DNA of 47,083 nt from Planctomycetaceae bacterium (GCA_029259845.1 JAJDEI010000133.1:1-47083); one strand, 5' to 3'. Counted from the stretch's first letter, positions 33,817 through 42,861 are shown. Numbers and translations: made by a program. The notes: generated from the letters alone by a model not told the origin.

Positions 33817-34827
33817 ATGACGGAACCGACGGCCTATCTCAACGGGGAGTGGATCCCTTTCTCTGAAGCGCGGCTCTCTGTCGCCGACTTCGGCGTCGTG
33901 CAGGCGGCGACGGTCACGGAGATGATCCGCACGTTCCGGCATCGGCCGTTTCGAGTCGTTGAGCACCTCTCACGACTGCGGCAATCGCTCGACATGACCG
34001 GGATCGCGGAGCCTGCGATCGTCAACGAACTGCCGCCGATCATTGAGCAGGTCGTCCGCGAGAACTCCGCGCAGATTGATCTCTCGGACGACCTCGGCAT
34101 CTCCCTGTTCGTCACGGCGGGCATCAATTCGATGTACGCACGCGGGGCAACGATTCCTGACGAATCGCCGACGGTGTGCGTGCATTCGTTTCCGCTCGCC
34201 TTCGGCCGCTGGGCGGAGAAATACGAAGGTGGTGCGACTCTTGTGACTCCTGCGGTTCGTGCGATCCCGCGAACGACGATCGATCCACACATCAAGCACC
34301 GCAGTCGCCTGCATTGGTTTCTCGCCGACCGCGAAGCGCGTCAGACCGCCCCGGGCGCAACGGCGCTGCTGCTCGATGGCGACGGACATCTTACCGAAAC
34401 GAGCAGCGGAAACATTCTCCTGTTCGATGGCGAGGTGATTCGAACGCCGCGCGCCGAATGCGTTCTGGACGGCATCAGCCAGAACCTTGTGCTGGAATTG
34501 GCAGCAACATTCGGGGTCGCACATCGGGCCGAAAACCTCGACGTTGCGGATCTCCTGGAGGCGCAGGAGGCGTTCCTCTCCTCGACGACATACTGCCTGC
34601 AGCCCGTGACGAATGTGAATGGAGAACCGATCGGGTCCGGGGCACCGGGGCCCTTTTATCGGCGTCTTATCGATGCCTGGTCCCACATGGTCGACGTCGA
34701 CATCATCAGACAGGCACAGGAACGGACAAGCGAACGCACTCAGGGCCATTCAAAGTTTCACTTGGGAGAAGACCGGCCGGGACAAGCTCAATGCCAACCC
34801 GAAGCGTCAGCGAGGAAGCGAACGTGA
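33817..34827 (+). CDS. Class IV aminotransferase (BCAT/aminodeoxychorismate lyase type) with an element-derived C-terminus
   Basis: A fold-type IV pyridoxal-phosphate enzyme, related to branched-chain and D-amino acid aminotransferases and to aminodeoxychorismate lyase. The 336 residues contain the family start YLNGEWIPFSEARLSV, the likely PLP lysine Lys 160 (DPHIKHRSRL) and the cofactor-phosphate motif ETSSGNILLF (about 194-203). The substrate cannot be decided. The last 28 codons, starting with Gln-Gly-His, come from PE1 copy 7. Without the insertion the target copy downstream would end the protein as SERTE plus stop. The ATG at 33817 is used; ATG 33799 is also possible. The methyltransferase follows. 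Confidence 0.85.
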   Translation: MTEPTAYLNGEWIPFSEARLSVADFGVVQAATVTEMIRTFRHRPFRVVEHLSRLRQSLDMTGIAEPAIVNELPPIIEQVVRENSAQIDLSDDLGISLFVTAGINSMYARGATIPDESPTVCVHSFPLAFGRWAEKYEGGATLVTPAVRAIPRTTIDPHIKHRSRLHWFLADREARQTAPGATALLLDGDGHLTETSSGNILLFDGEVIRTPRAECVLDGISQNLVLELAATFGVAHRAENLDVADLLEAQEAFLSSTTYCLQPVTNVNGEPIGSGAPGPFYRRLIDAWSHMVDVDIIRQAQERTSERTQGHSKFHLGEDRPGQAQCQPEASARKRT

Positions 34828-34907
34828 GTGAGCGATTCGTCCCTCGCTAACGCTTCGGGTTGCAAGGGTGCCCCGCTTCAATCTTTGAGCGGCCCTGCGA
34901 ACGCACC
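34731..34907. mobile_element. PE1 palindromic element, copy 7 (element 34741-34897), inserted at a gene end
   Basis: 157 bp in the copy 2 orientation. The flanks are CGAACGCACT (34731-34740) and CGAACGCACC (34898-34907), nine of ten identical. It inserted near the last codons of the aminotransferase and now separates that gene from the methyltransferase, which would otherwise start about 29 bp after the old stop. Confidence 0.87.
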
Positions 34908-34942
34908 GAATGAACGTGACCCCAACTTGTGAATGTTGTTGA

Positions 34943-35665
34943 ATGAACCCGCTGAGCGAACATCTGCAGTTTTATCGCCAGTTTCGGCATCGTTTCGAGA
35001 CAACAGGAGCGGTCGCGCCCAGCAGCCGCTTTCTGGCGAGGGCGATGACATCGCCCCTGCGGCGAAGGGAAGGGCCGTCGCGGGTGCTGGAAGTCGGCCC
35101 CGGCACCGGTGCGGTGACGAGTGAGATTGCCCGCCGTCTCAGCCCCGGCAGCCGGCTCGATCTCGTCGAGATCAACGAGGAATTCGCCCGGCTCCTGCAA
35201 GGCCGGTTCCGGGAGGACCGGCGGTTTCAATCGATCGCCGATTGTGCCCGTGTCCATCACTGTCCGTTGCAGGAGTTCCGCCCGGCGGAACCGTATGATG
35301 TCATCGTTTCGGGATTGCCGTTCAACAACTTTCCGCCGGCACTCGTCGAAGAGTTGATCGACCACTGTCTGGATCTGCTCGCTCCGGGCGGGGAATTGGC
35401 GTTCTTCGAGTACATGTTCGTCCGACCGGTCCGGCGGGTCATCTCGTCCCGCGATGTCCGTGGTCGCCTGGGACAGATCGAAGAGATTCTGCAACGGCGG
35501 TTTGCCAAATATCGCATCAAGACGGACTGGGTGTTCGCCAACGTTCCCCCCGCGTGGGTCCAGCACCTGAAAAAGCCGGGCGACGACCCGCGTTCCCCGG
35601 CGTTTGGGGATATGCAAGAGACTGACGCCCTGAGTGGCGGTACGGAAACACTGAGGGAACGGTAA
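34943..35665 (+). CDS. PmtA-like phospholipid N-methyltransferase or related SAM-dependent methyltransferase
   Basis: The 240 residues carry a class I methyltransferase fold. The SAM motif I is RVLEVGPGTGAVT (about 47-59), followed by LDLVEINEEFARLL. The substrate motif SGLPFNNF (about 123-130) resembles the SGLPF motif of bacterial phosphatidylethanolamine N-methyltransferases and rRNA dimethylases. The GPGTG signature together with SGLPF favours the PmtA type, which would make methylated phosphatidylethanolamine or phosphatidylcholine. No Shine-Dalgarno sequence is evident. It was probably the second gene of an operon with the aminotransferase before PE1 copy 7 inserted. Confidence 0.7.
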   Translation: MNPLSEHLQFYRQFRHRFETTGAVAPSSRFLARAMTSPLRRREGPSRVLEVGPGTGAVTSEIARRLSPGSRLDLVEINEEFARLLQGRFREDRRFQSIADCARVHHCPLQEFRPAEPYDVIVSGLPFNNFPPALVEELIDHCLDLLAPGGELAFFEYMFVRPVRRVISSRDVRGRLGQIEEILQRRFAKYRIKTDWVFANVPPAWVQHLKKPGDDPRSPAFGDMQETDALSGGTETLRER

Positions 35666-35713
35666 TGCATCGCCATCTTGAGCCTCGCGGCGACGACGGT
35701 GGCGGACACCGCG

Positions 35714-36889
35714 CTAATCAATCGCGACCGCCAGTTGCAGAGCGATGCGGCATGCCTGCAGGAAATCCTCGATGTTGAGCGTTTCCTCAACTGTGTGAAT
35801 GCCCGCCTGCCCACAGCCGAGCGTGACTGTCGGGAAACCGTGGGCGGTCATCCAGTTTGCATCGAGACCGCCGTCGATAACCCGGGTGAAGGCCGGCCGG
35901 CCGGCCGCCTCAATGGCCGCCTTCGCCGCTTGGGCCGAGGGATCCGTCTGGGGCATACGGAACGATTCGTACTTGTGATACGTCGTGACCGTTGCGCGGC
36001 CGCAGCGGCCGGCAGAATTCTTCACGCTCTTCGCGGCCCGCTCAAATGCCTTCTCGTACGCCTTGATGATCCGATTCCGAAATCGGGCGTGATGGCTTCG
36101 CGCTTCGGCCCGCAGTGTGAGGCGATCGGTCACAACATTCGTCGCCGCTCCGCCGCTGACGAACCCGATGTTGCTCGTCCCCTGCTGTTTGCCTTTGACG
36201 ATCTTCCCGTGCCAGCCATTCTGTTGCAGGTCGGCGATCGCCAGCCCGGCGATGGCGACCGCACTGATGCCGTCCCCCGGATGGGCCCCCGCGTGGCTCG
36301 CCAGCCCCTCCACTTCGATCTCCAGATGCTCGTCGCCCGTGGCACCGAGCACCATCATGTTGGGCGCTCCGCCGTCCCAGTTGAAACACAGCCTGGGCCG
36401 TCCGATCTTACTCGGCGACAAATACCGTGCTCCCAACAGGCCGACTTCTTCCTGGACGGTCCAAACGAGCGTCAACGGCGGGTGCGGCAACTTCTCGCGC
36501 AGCAGACGGACCGCCGCGTTGAGGACGACCGCGCAACCCGCCCGATTGTCCCCCCCCAGCGCCGTCCGCGGGTCCTTTGAGATGATCTCGCCCCTGCGAA
36601 TGACCGGCTGGGCACCGACACAGAGCGGGACCGTATCCAGATGAGCCATCAGCAGCCGTCGGGCCCCTTTGGCCGTCCCGGGGAGCTTGACAATCAGATT
36701 GCCAATTTGCCCCCCCAGCCGGCTCTTGCGGTTCGCTCCATCGAACGAAATCGCTTTCTGAGGAACACCGGCCGCCCGGAGACGGTCGACGACCAAGTCG
36801 GCGACGAGCCGCTCTTCACCGCTCTTGCCGGGAATGGCAAGCAGGTCCATCACAGTGCGAACGGCCGTGTCTTCGTTGACTAAGACCAT
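35714..36889 (-). CDS. M20-family metallopeptidase (peptidase T-like)
   Basis: Dinuclear zinc aminopeptidase of the M20 family that cleaves small peptides in the cytoplasm. Numbering from the ATG at 36889, metal ligands and the catalytic base are visible: His 83 (AHLDTVP), Asp 114 (GGDNRAG), Glu 147/148 (QEEVG), Asp 172 (NWDGG) and His 365 (GIHTVEE). A lid domain lies near 185-285. The 391 residues fit the family. The frame stays open to 36943, but M-V-L-V-N-E at 36889 is the more natural start. The methyltransferase gene converges on it. Confidence 0.85.
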   Translation of the reverse strand: MVLVNEDTAVRTVMDLLAIPGKSGEERLVADLVVDRLRAAGVPQKAISFDGANRKSRLGGQIGNLIVKLPGTAKGARRLLMAHLDTVPLCVGAQPVIRRGEIISKDPRTALGGDNRAGCAVVLNAAVRLLREKLPHPPLTLVWTVQEEVGLLGARYLSPSKIGRPRLCFNWDGGAPNMMVLGATGDEHLEIEVEGLASHAGAHPGDGISAVAIAGLAIADLQQNGWHGKIVKGKQQGTSNIGFVSGGAATNVVTDRLTLRAEARSHHARFRNRIIKAYEKAFERAAKSVKNSAGRCGRATVTTYHKYESFRMPQTDPSAQAAKAAIEAAGRPAFTRVIDGGLDANWMTAHGFPTVTLGCGQAGIHTVEETLNIEDFLQACRIALQLAVAID

Positions 36890-37090
36890 GGGAGCCCGTC
36901 TGCTTTCAAGCCCGGCTGCATTCGAGAACGTGTCGCCTTCCACAGCCAGACGCCACTTAAGAAGGGGGAACGCAACCTGTTCAGGATGCGTACAACGACC
37001 GTGCCAGCGGTGCCGGAACCCGTGAACGGTCTCGGTTCTTGTTTTGCTGCCACCGCCGCGGCACGCCCATTCGACTGCTCAACAGGGCCG

Positions 37091-37501
37091 CTACGACGTC
37101 AATTGATAGCGACCGGTCTTTTCGTCCTGAACGATGTTCTCTGCGTGGTAGAGGCACTGATAGACAACGTTGCGGAAACTCTTGCTCTTCGTTTTATAAC
37201 CGGCTTCCAGGACCTTCTGCACGACTTCGTCGACGGTGAATCCCTTCTTGGTGCGGCCCAGAATGTCCTCCACATAACCGGACAGGGGCATGTCGTTTTT
37301 CACACGCTTGCCCCGACGACCGCCCCGCAGTTTTCCGGGAGCCGCAGGAGTTCCGCCAAGAGTCTGAATCTTTCCTTCCACAGTCTCTAACTGCTTCCGC
37401 AAACGGTCTCGTTGGCTGGAAAGATCTTCCAACTTACTTCGCTTGGTCAGAAGCGCTTTCTCCAGGGCGGCAACGGACATCTCACTCACATTCTTCGGCA
37501 T
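37091..37501 (-). CDS. Small coiled-coil protein with a C-terminal winged-helix-like region
   Basis: Not assigned to a named family. The 136 residues begin MPKNVSEMSVAALEKALLTK. A heptad-rich segment (about 10-50, TKRSKLEDLSSQRDRLRKQL) suggests a coiled coil, followed by a basic Gly/Arg linker (about 55-72). The last 60 residues (GYVEDILGRTKKGFTVDEVV, then RNVVYQCLYH) resemble a small winged helix that could bind DNA or protein. This suggests a chromosome- or transcription-associated role, but that is inference. Starts at 37525 and 37516 are also open. Confidence 0.7.
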   Translation of the reverse strand: MPKNVSEMSVAALEKALLTKRSKLEDLSSQRDRLRKQLETVEGKIQTLGGTPAAPGKLRGGRRGKRVKNDMPLSGYVEDILGRTKKGFTVDEVVQKVLEAGYKTKSKSFRNVVYQCLYHAENIVQDEKTGRYQLTS

Positions 37502-37757
37502 CCGATTTCCTCGCATCGTTTTCAAATTGGCATTGTGCAGTCCGCTCTGCCAGCCATGACGGCATGGGGGAACGGCTATACATGTGTGTCAAGAGACAGG
37601 CGAATTTAGAACATCTCTAGAGTGATCTCAAGTGATGACGGCGAAAACGGTCCCCCGCTGATACAAAATCATCGCAGACGGCCGAGGCTGCGGGCCTGTC
37701 CAGGGGATCTAGCGTCCCGTGCGCCCCAACCAGTGATCGCAGACTTTCCCAAGAGCT

Positions 37758-39164
37758 TCACATGTTCGTCTTGGCGTCGATGGCGTCACCCAGGACCGCG
37801 TTCAAGGCTGCGGCCACGGCTGCGTCATGCTGGTGGTCGCGTGTGTACACACGGACCACAATAAAGCTGACCGGCAAGGCCCGAAACAGTTCGTCATCGT
37901 CGAGCTCCTGCGGCACGGACGAGGCAACATCCAGCAAGAAGTTCTGGCCGCCCGCCGGCAGACGTTCCGAGGGGCGATGGTAGTGCCGGGCTACGTCCAC
38001 ATTAAGCGGAATGTCGCGATCCTCCGGTGCCAATCGGTCGCGGACACGGTTTGACACCAGATCCGGTTCCGAGAAAATTGTCATCCGCTCGGCCGCAGTT
38101 GTGTGGAAGTTAAACGACCGCTCCACCGCCATTTTCCAACCGACTTGGCGGCAGAGAATCTGCCGCCATTGTTCTCCGAGTTCCCGCAATTCCGCGTCCT
38201 CATGGTGCGGCCAGCGCCCCACATCCACGAGGAACGACGTCTCCGTCAACTCCCGATAGGCGTCGAGATGCCCCAACGGGTTGCCATCGAACAAATGCGG
38301 CATCGTCCGGGGAAACAGCTCCTCCAGCGACAGGTCGAGCGAACGGACCGTGCGGTGGAAATAGATCGTCCGGAACAGGTTGGCCCGGGTCTCAATAAAG
38401 TTGATCAGCGTCGGCAGGCCCCGCGAATGGATCGTCAGCCCCTGCGGTGTGAAAAAGCTGTAGTGAATCAGCCGCGACAGGTCGAACGCCTTCGTGTTGT
38501 ATCCGGACATATAGGCATCGCGGAGGACGAAGTCCATGTTGTCGACGGTGTAGATCCCACTGAACAGCGCCCGCAACTTCCGCAGCCAATCCGGGTGGCC
38601 GTCTTCGTCCGCCGGGTCTCCTTTGGGCCGCTGAATAAGCCATGCGATCTGTTGCGGGTCGATGACTTCGAGAGGTTGCAGCGATCCGTTAGGAGTGCGG
38701 CGAATGTTGCGGAGGAGGTGGCCGAGTTCCCGCTCGATGATCGCCGCGCCGAGGTCCTCGTGCGTGAGTCCGTATTGGCCGAGGTACTGATCGTCAAAGA
38801 AGTGCCCGAATGGTCCGTGCCCCACGTCGTGCAGCAGCCCCGCCAAACGCACGATGCTTTCCACATACGCCTGCGAGGGAACGTTCGCACAGGAGTCCCG
38901 CAGGGAGTCGTACCATTCGGCGACCACCCGTGAACCAAGATGCATAACGCCCAGCACGTGTTGAAACCGCATGTGCTCGGCGGAAGGGAAGACCCACCAC
39001 GCGGTTTGCAATTGGTGGATCTGCCGCATCCGCTGGACCCACGGGTGGTCGATAATGTCCTGCTCCGCAACTTCGTCCGGCGGGAGCCCGCTGCGCGAGA
39101 CAAAGCGGATATACCCGTGAATCGGATCGTGGGCCAGACTCTCAGTCGAGAAGTCGCGACTCAT
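37758..39164 (-). CDS. HD-domain phosphohydrolase (dNTPase/SAMHD1-like)
   Basis: A metal-dependent phosphohydrolase of the HD superfamily, similar to YwfO-like and SAMHD1-like dNTP triphosphohydrolases. The 468 residues have the N-terminal motif DPIHGYIRF, the first metal His in RFQHVLGVMHLG (His 69) and the His-Asp pair LLHDVGHGPFGH (112-113). Further motifs are SHEDLG-like (THEDLG) and the later VDNMDFVLRDAYMSG, which supplies the last Asp. The C-terminal half is helical with a charged tail. The substrate cannot be told apart from sequence. Confidence 0.85.
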   Translation of the reverse strand: MSRDFSTESLAHDPIHGYIRFVSRSGLPPDEVAEQDIIDHPWVQRMRQIHQLQTAWWVFPSAEHMRFQHVLGVMHLGSRVVAEWYDSLRDSCANVPSQAYVESIVRLAGLLHDVGHGPFGHFFDDQYLGQYGLTHEDLGAAIIERELGHLLRNIRRTPNGSLQPLEVIDPQQIAWLIQRPKGDPADEDGHPDWLRKLRALFSGIYTVDNMDFVLRDAYMSGYNTKAFDLSRLIHYSFFTPQGLTIHSRGLPTLINFIETRANLFRTIYFHRTVRSLDLSLEELFPRTMPHLFDGNPLGHLDAYRELTETSFLVDVGRWPHHEDAELRELGEQWRQILCRQVGWKMAVERSFNFHTTAAERMTIFSEPDLVSNRVRDRLAPEDRDIPLNVDVARHYHRPSERLPAGGQNFLLDVASSVPQELDDDELFRALPVSFIVVRVYTRDHQHDAAVAAALNAVLGDAIDAKTNM

Positions 39165-39742
39165 GCCGCACTCCCTGGGATGACGAACGTTTCAGACGCC
39201 GACAGGATAACTGATGGTCCGGCGTCTCGCACCGTCGCATTGCCACGCAAACAGACGGGAGGGCTTGTGGTGCGGCGAACGTTCATGAGGGTGTCGACAG
39301 CCAAGAGTCGGATGCGGGAAACGGGGGTGCGGAACGTGAGGGTGACCCGGCGCTAACGCTCGGAGGGTGTGATTTTTCCACCGCGCGACCAAACACCCGG
39401 TGTTTCGAATCAACGAGGACGCGAATCGCCTCATTTTGGCGGCTCATGTCCCCAACGTTTCTCGATCTCATGAGACACCGGGTGTTTTCCCCGACAACTC
39501 ACAAGCTCTCGGGGCTCTGAAGGGGACGACATCGGCGAGTCCCGGGCCATTCGCCTGCGAATCAGAGCCCGAAGCGTTATCGCCGGGTCCGCGACGTGAC
39601 AGTGCACCCTTGTGGCGCAGCTGCCTGTCAGGCCGAACCCACGGCCGATCGGCTGACCGGAAGAGGGCCTCACGATCACGGGGAACCAATCCGGGCAATC
39701 GGGCCGTTTCGTCTGCCACGCGGATGAGATACGATTCCTCGC
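39165..39742. other. Divergent spacer between the HD gene and trkH
   Basis: A 578-bp spacer rich in short palindromes and without a recognised gene. It contains the near-palindrome AAACACCCGGTGTTT (39389-39403) with a related copy (CACCGGGTGTTTT, near 39478), a form of the 29-bp arm near 39344 and its opposite arm at 39561-39589. Confidence 0.45.
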
Positions 39743-41605
39743 ATGGATGTCGACCTGCAAAAGGCGCGCGAGGTTGTTCTTCGGGACACGCAGCATCCGC
39801 ACCGGTGTGTGTGGTTGCGGCGTGCGGATGTCGTTTGGCTCACCGTGGGAATTGCGGCCGTCCTGCTCAGCCATAGCGTGCGGGCTTCGGCCAATTACGA
39901 GATCCCGTGGGAGCTACCTGTCATCGCCTTTACAGCGATGCTGTGGCTCACGGGGTCGTTGGTGGTCCGGTACCGCTGGAGCCTCGCAAAGCCGACGTTT
40001 CTGAAGACACATCAGCTCGCGGCACTTGTGTCGGCGCTGTGGGGAATCGGTCTGATTGCTGTCGTGATCGTGGGGCCGGCGCTGTTGGAGTGGTCGTCGC
40101 GGTCGGTGGGTCGCTGGGACGGGATGGTGATTGTTTCCGAGATCGCGTTGCTGCTGTTTGGAGCGATGTCCCTGTTGTCCAGTCTTCGGGGAGCGGCGGC
40201 GGGGCCGCTCAATCCGGCGTTGCTGCTGGTCGCGTCGTTTGTCGGATTGGTGGCCGTGGGCACACTGCTGCTCATGCTTCCCCGGGCACGGGTCCGCATG
40301 CACGGGGGACCGGCGGAGAGCGTTCCTTTCGTGACCGCCCTGTTTACCGCGACCAGTGCCGCCTGCGTGACCGGGCTGATCGTCGAGGACACGCCCACGT
40401 ACTGGAGCCGCGAGGGGCAGGCCGTGATCCTCGGCCTGTTCCAAATCGGCGGCCTGGGGATCATGACGTTTGGGGCGTTTTTCGGATTGGTCGCCGGCCG
40501 CAGCGTCGGGCTACGGGAGCATGCCACACTCGGCGACATGCTGGAGTCGGAAGGCTTGCGCGAGGTTCGACGCTTGCTGCTGGCGATTCTGGGCTTCACG
40601 ATGGCGATGGAGTTACTGGGAGCGATTGCGCTGTCGGGCCTCTGGAGCGACGAGCCGGCGGGCGAACGCCTGTTTCAAAGCCTGTTCCACTCCGTGAGTG
40701 CCTTCTGCAACGCTGGGTTCTCTTTGACAGACAACAGTTTCGTCGGTCTGGCGCACCGCTGGCAGGTATGGGGAGCCGTCTCGCTGCTGATTATCGTCGG
40801 CGGCCTGGGGTTTGCGATCCTCCGTGATCTTTTACAGTTTGCCGCGCACAAGCTGTCCCCCAATCGCCGTTGTCCGGGCCTGATTCCGAAGCATTCCGTC
40901 CGTCGCCTCACGCTGACCAGTCGCATCGTGCTGGTGACGACCGCTGGCCTGTTGCTCGCGGGGACTCTGGGTGTCCTGCTGCTCGAACGGGCCGCAGCCG
41001 CCGACACGGAACGGGCGCTTCCTCTTGCAGATGCCTGGTTTCAATCGGTCACGTTCCGCACTGCCGGTTTCAACACGGTCGACATGGGGGCACTCCACCC
41101 GGCGACCAAATTGCTGGGAATCGGGCTGATGTTCATCGGTGCCTCGCCTGGCTCGACGGGCGGGGGAGTCAAGACGGTCGCCTTTGCGCTGGCGGTGCTG
41201 GGACTGATGTCGGTACTGCGGGGCAGGCAGCACATCGAATGCTTCGGGCGGACGCTGCCGGACGCCCTCGTGTTCCGTGCCCTGGCGGTGATGTTTCTGT
41301 CGCTGTTGCTCATTATGGCGACCACCATCCTGCTGGTGCTGTACGAAGACCGGACGGCCTTCTTCCTGGATTACATGTTCGAGGCAGCCAGTGCCGTTGG
41401 GACCGTCGGAGTCTCAAGCAGTATCCCGCTGGAGGGGGGCGGGCTGACGTCGGTCACGCAGTCATTGTCGACACCCTCGCAGTTCGTCATCATTGCAGCG
41501 ATGTTCCTGGGGAGAGTCGGACCGTTGACGCTGCTGCTGGCGATCGGCGGCCAGACGACGTCCGCGCGGTATCAGTATCCGGAAGAACGAGTGACGCTCG
41601 GGTAA
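39743..41605 (+). CDS. trkH: Trk/Ktr-type potassium uptake membrane protein
   Basis: The ion-conducting subunit of a potassium uptake system. The 620 residues have an extra N-terminal region with about four membrane helices (to about 190) followed by the four-fold membrane-pore-membrane core. All four selectivity regions are visible: TSAACVTGLI, VSAFCNAGFSLTDN, VTFRTAGFNTV and ASAVGTVGVSS. The C-terminal loop (SPGSTGGGVKTVA) is typical. The glycine of each filter motif is present. It pairs with the RCK protein at 42022, and 416 bp of repeat-rich spacer lies between them. Confidence 0.92.
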   Translation: MDVDLQKAREVVLRDTQHPHRCVWLRRADVVWLTVGIAAVLLSHSVRASANYEIPWELPVIAFTAMLWLTGSLVVRYRWSLAKPTFLKTHQLAALVSALWGIGLIAVVIVGPALLEWSSRSVGRWDGMVIVSEIALLLFGAMSLLSSLRGAAAGPLNPALLLVASFVGLVAVGTLLLMLPRARVRMHGGPAESVPFVTALFTATSAACVTGLIVEDTPTYWSREGQAVILGLFQIGGLGIMTFGAFFGLVAGRSVGLREHATLGDMLESEGLREVRRLLLAILGFTMAMELLGAIALSGLWSDEPAGERLFQSLFHSVSAFCNAGFSLTDNSFVGLAHRWQVWGAVSLLIIVGGLGFAILRDLLQFAAHKLSPNRRCPGLIPKHSVRRLTLTSRIVLVTTAGLLLAGTLGVLLLERAAAADTERALPLADAWFQSVTFRTAGFNTVDMGALHPATKLLGIGLMFIGASPGSTGGGVKTVAFALAVLGLMSVLRGRQHIECFGRTLPDALVFRALAVMFLSLLLIMATTILLVLYEDRTAFFLDYMFEAASAVGTVGVSSSIPLEGGGLTSVTQSLSTPSQFVIIAAMFLGRVGPLTLLLAIGGQTTSARYQYPEERVTLG

Positions 41606-41683
41606 ACGTTGGCGTCGGAACAAGTCTTGAAACTCTTTCGTTCTAGAGCTTTCCCTGGAGAACAAGGATATCTTTCAACTCGA

Positions 41684-41871
41684 ATGTCGAAATCAGAATG
41701 ACGAAAGAAGCCCGAACCCTCGAAATCCGAACGGTCATGTCGCCCGCCTGACCGCCATTCTGTGCTGTCGCGACCATTTCGCTCCTCGGCCAACAAGAGT
41801 CGGCGTGTGTGGTTTCGACTGTTCGTGCTTCGGGATTTGACGTTCCTTCGTCATTCTGTTTTCGACATTCG
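41684..41871. repeat. Inverted repeat pair in the trkH-trkA gap
   Basis: The 23-bp arms at 41684-41706 (starting AATGTCGAAATCAGAATGAC) and 41849-41871 are inverse with one mismatch. Similarity continues into the flanks (GAAGCCCGAA-like and TGCTTCGGG-like). It may form a cruciform or a long RNA hairpin between the two potassium genes. Confidence 0.55.
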
Positions 41872-42021
41872 GCATTGCCCAACACGATGTTCCCAAGCCG
41901 CCGTCGGCGAACGAGGTAAGACACCCGCCAGCGGTTGATGGGCAGTCATGAGGCGACAAGACCAGGGCACCGTCCTGAGGAAACACCGACTTTCACGAAG
42001 CCGTTCACAAGGAGCATGGCC

Positions 42022-42705
42022 GTGCGGAAAATTGCAGTCATTGGTCTGGGACGGTTCGGCATTGCTCTCGCCCGCCGGCTGGCACAAAGCGGCGTTCAGG
42101 TCATTGCGATCGATCGCAACCAGCAACTGGTGAACGAAATCAAGGACGACGTCGATCTGGCGGTCCAGCTCGATGCAACCGACCGGCAGGCGTTGCTGAG
42201 CCAGGACATCGACAAGGTTGACGTGTGCGTCATTTCGATTGGCGAGAACTTTGAAGCGTCGCTGCTGACAACCGTGCTGGCGAAGCAACTGAAGGTGCCG
42301 CGGATTATCTGCCGCGCCCAGACGGCGCTGCATGCGGAGATTTTCCAGCAAATCGGCGCCGATCAAGTCGTCCAGCCGGAGCAGGAAGCGGGAAGGCACG
42401 TCGCGCGGCAGCTTGCCAATCCGCAACTGGCCGATGTGATCCCGCTCTCCGACGATTTCAGCCTCGTGGAACTCAAGGCACCAAAGGTTTTTCACGGCAA
42501 GTCGATCAAGAGCATCGGCCTGCGGGCCGGATATCAGGTGAATCTCGTCGTCATCAAGCGCCCCCAGGCTCTTGCCGGCGATGGCGAATCAAGCACCCCG
42601 CCAACGCGGATCAGCGTGCCCCGTCCGGACGACGTGATCCAGCCGGACGACGTCCTCGTGCTTGTCGGCGCAAACGCGTCGCTCGCCGAACTTCCCAAGG
42701 AGTGA
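42022..42705 (+). CDS. trkA: Trk/Ktr potassium channel regulatory subunit (RCK protein)
   Basis: A cytoplasmic gating ring protein that binds nucleotides and opens or closes the potassium channel. The 227 residues have an N-terminal Rossmann RCK domain (IAVIGLGRFGIALARRL with the GxGxxG loop, then VIAIDRNQQLV) and a TrkA_C domain (VELKAPKVFHGKSIKSIGLR). GTG 42022 is chosen because AAGGAG (42009-42014) lies seven bases before it. The ATG at 42016 would leave only one base. The single RCK unit resembles KtrA more than the double-length E. coli TrkA. Confidence 0.9.
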   Translation: MRKIAVIGLGRFGIALARRLAQSGVQVIAIDRNQQLVNEIKDDVDLAVQLDATDRQALLSQDIDKVDVCVISIGENFEASLLTTVLAKQLKVPRIICRAQTALHAEIFQQIGADQVVQPEQEAGRHVARQLANPQLADVIPLSDDFSLVELKAPKVFHGKSIKSIGLRAGYQVNLVVIKRPQALAGDGESSTPPTRISVPRPDDVIQPDDVLVLVGANASLAELPKE

Positions 42706-42728
42706 TTTGGGCCACAACTGGCCCCAAC

Positions 42729-42750
42729 CCCACGGGTTGCAACCCGTGGG
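42729..42750. repeat. Perfect 22-bp palindrome before dnaE
   Basis: CCCACGGGTTG directly adjoins its inverse CAACCCGTGGG, and CTTGATGTTT follows. It could act as a weak terminator for trkA, but the U-tract is poor. It also resembles the GGTTGTCCCAACC palindromes at 19636-19745. Confidence 0.55.
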
Positions 42751-42861
42751 CTTGATGTTTCAACGAGCGGGCTTGCGCGGCGATTGTCTCCTCGCGAGGG
42801 CATGGTAGAATGAGCGCCCAATCATCACTGCTCCTTCAGAGACCATCGGTTACGGAGAGCC

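Noticed and set aside
5737..34897. CRISPR-like repeats
   Set aside because: The seven 157-bp units are kilobases apart with no regular spacers, and their target duplications show insertion.
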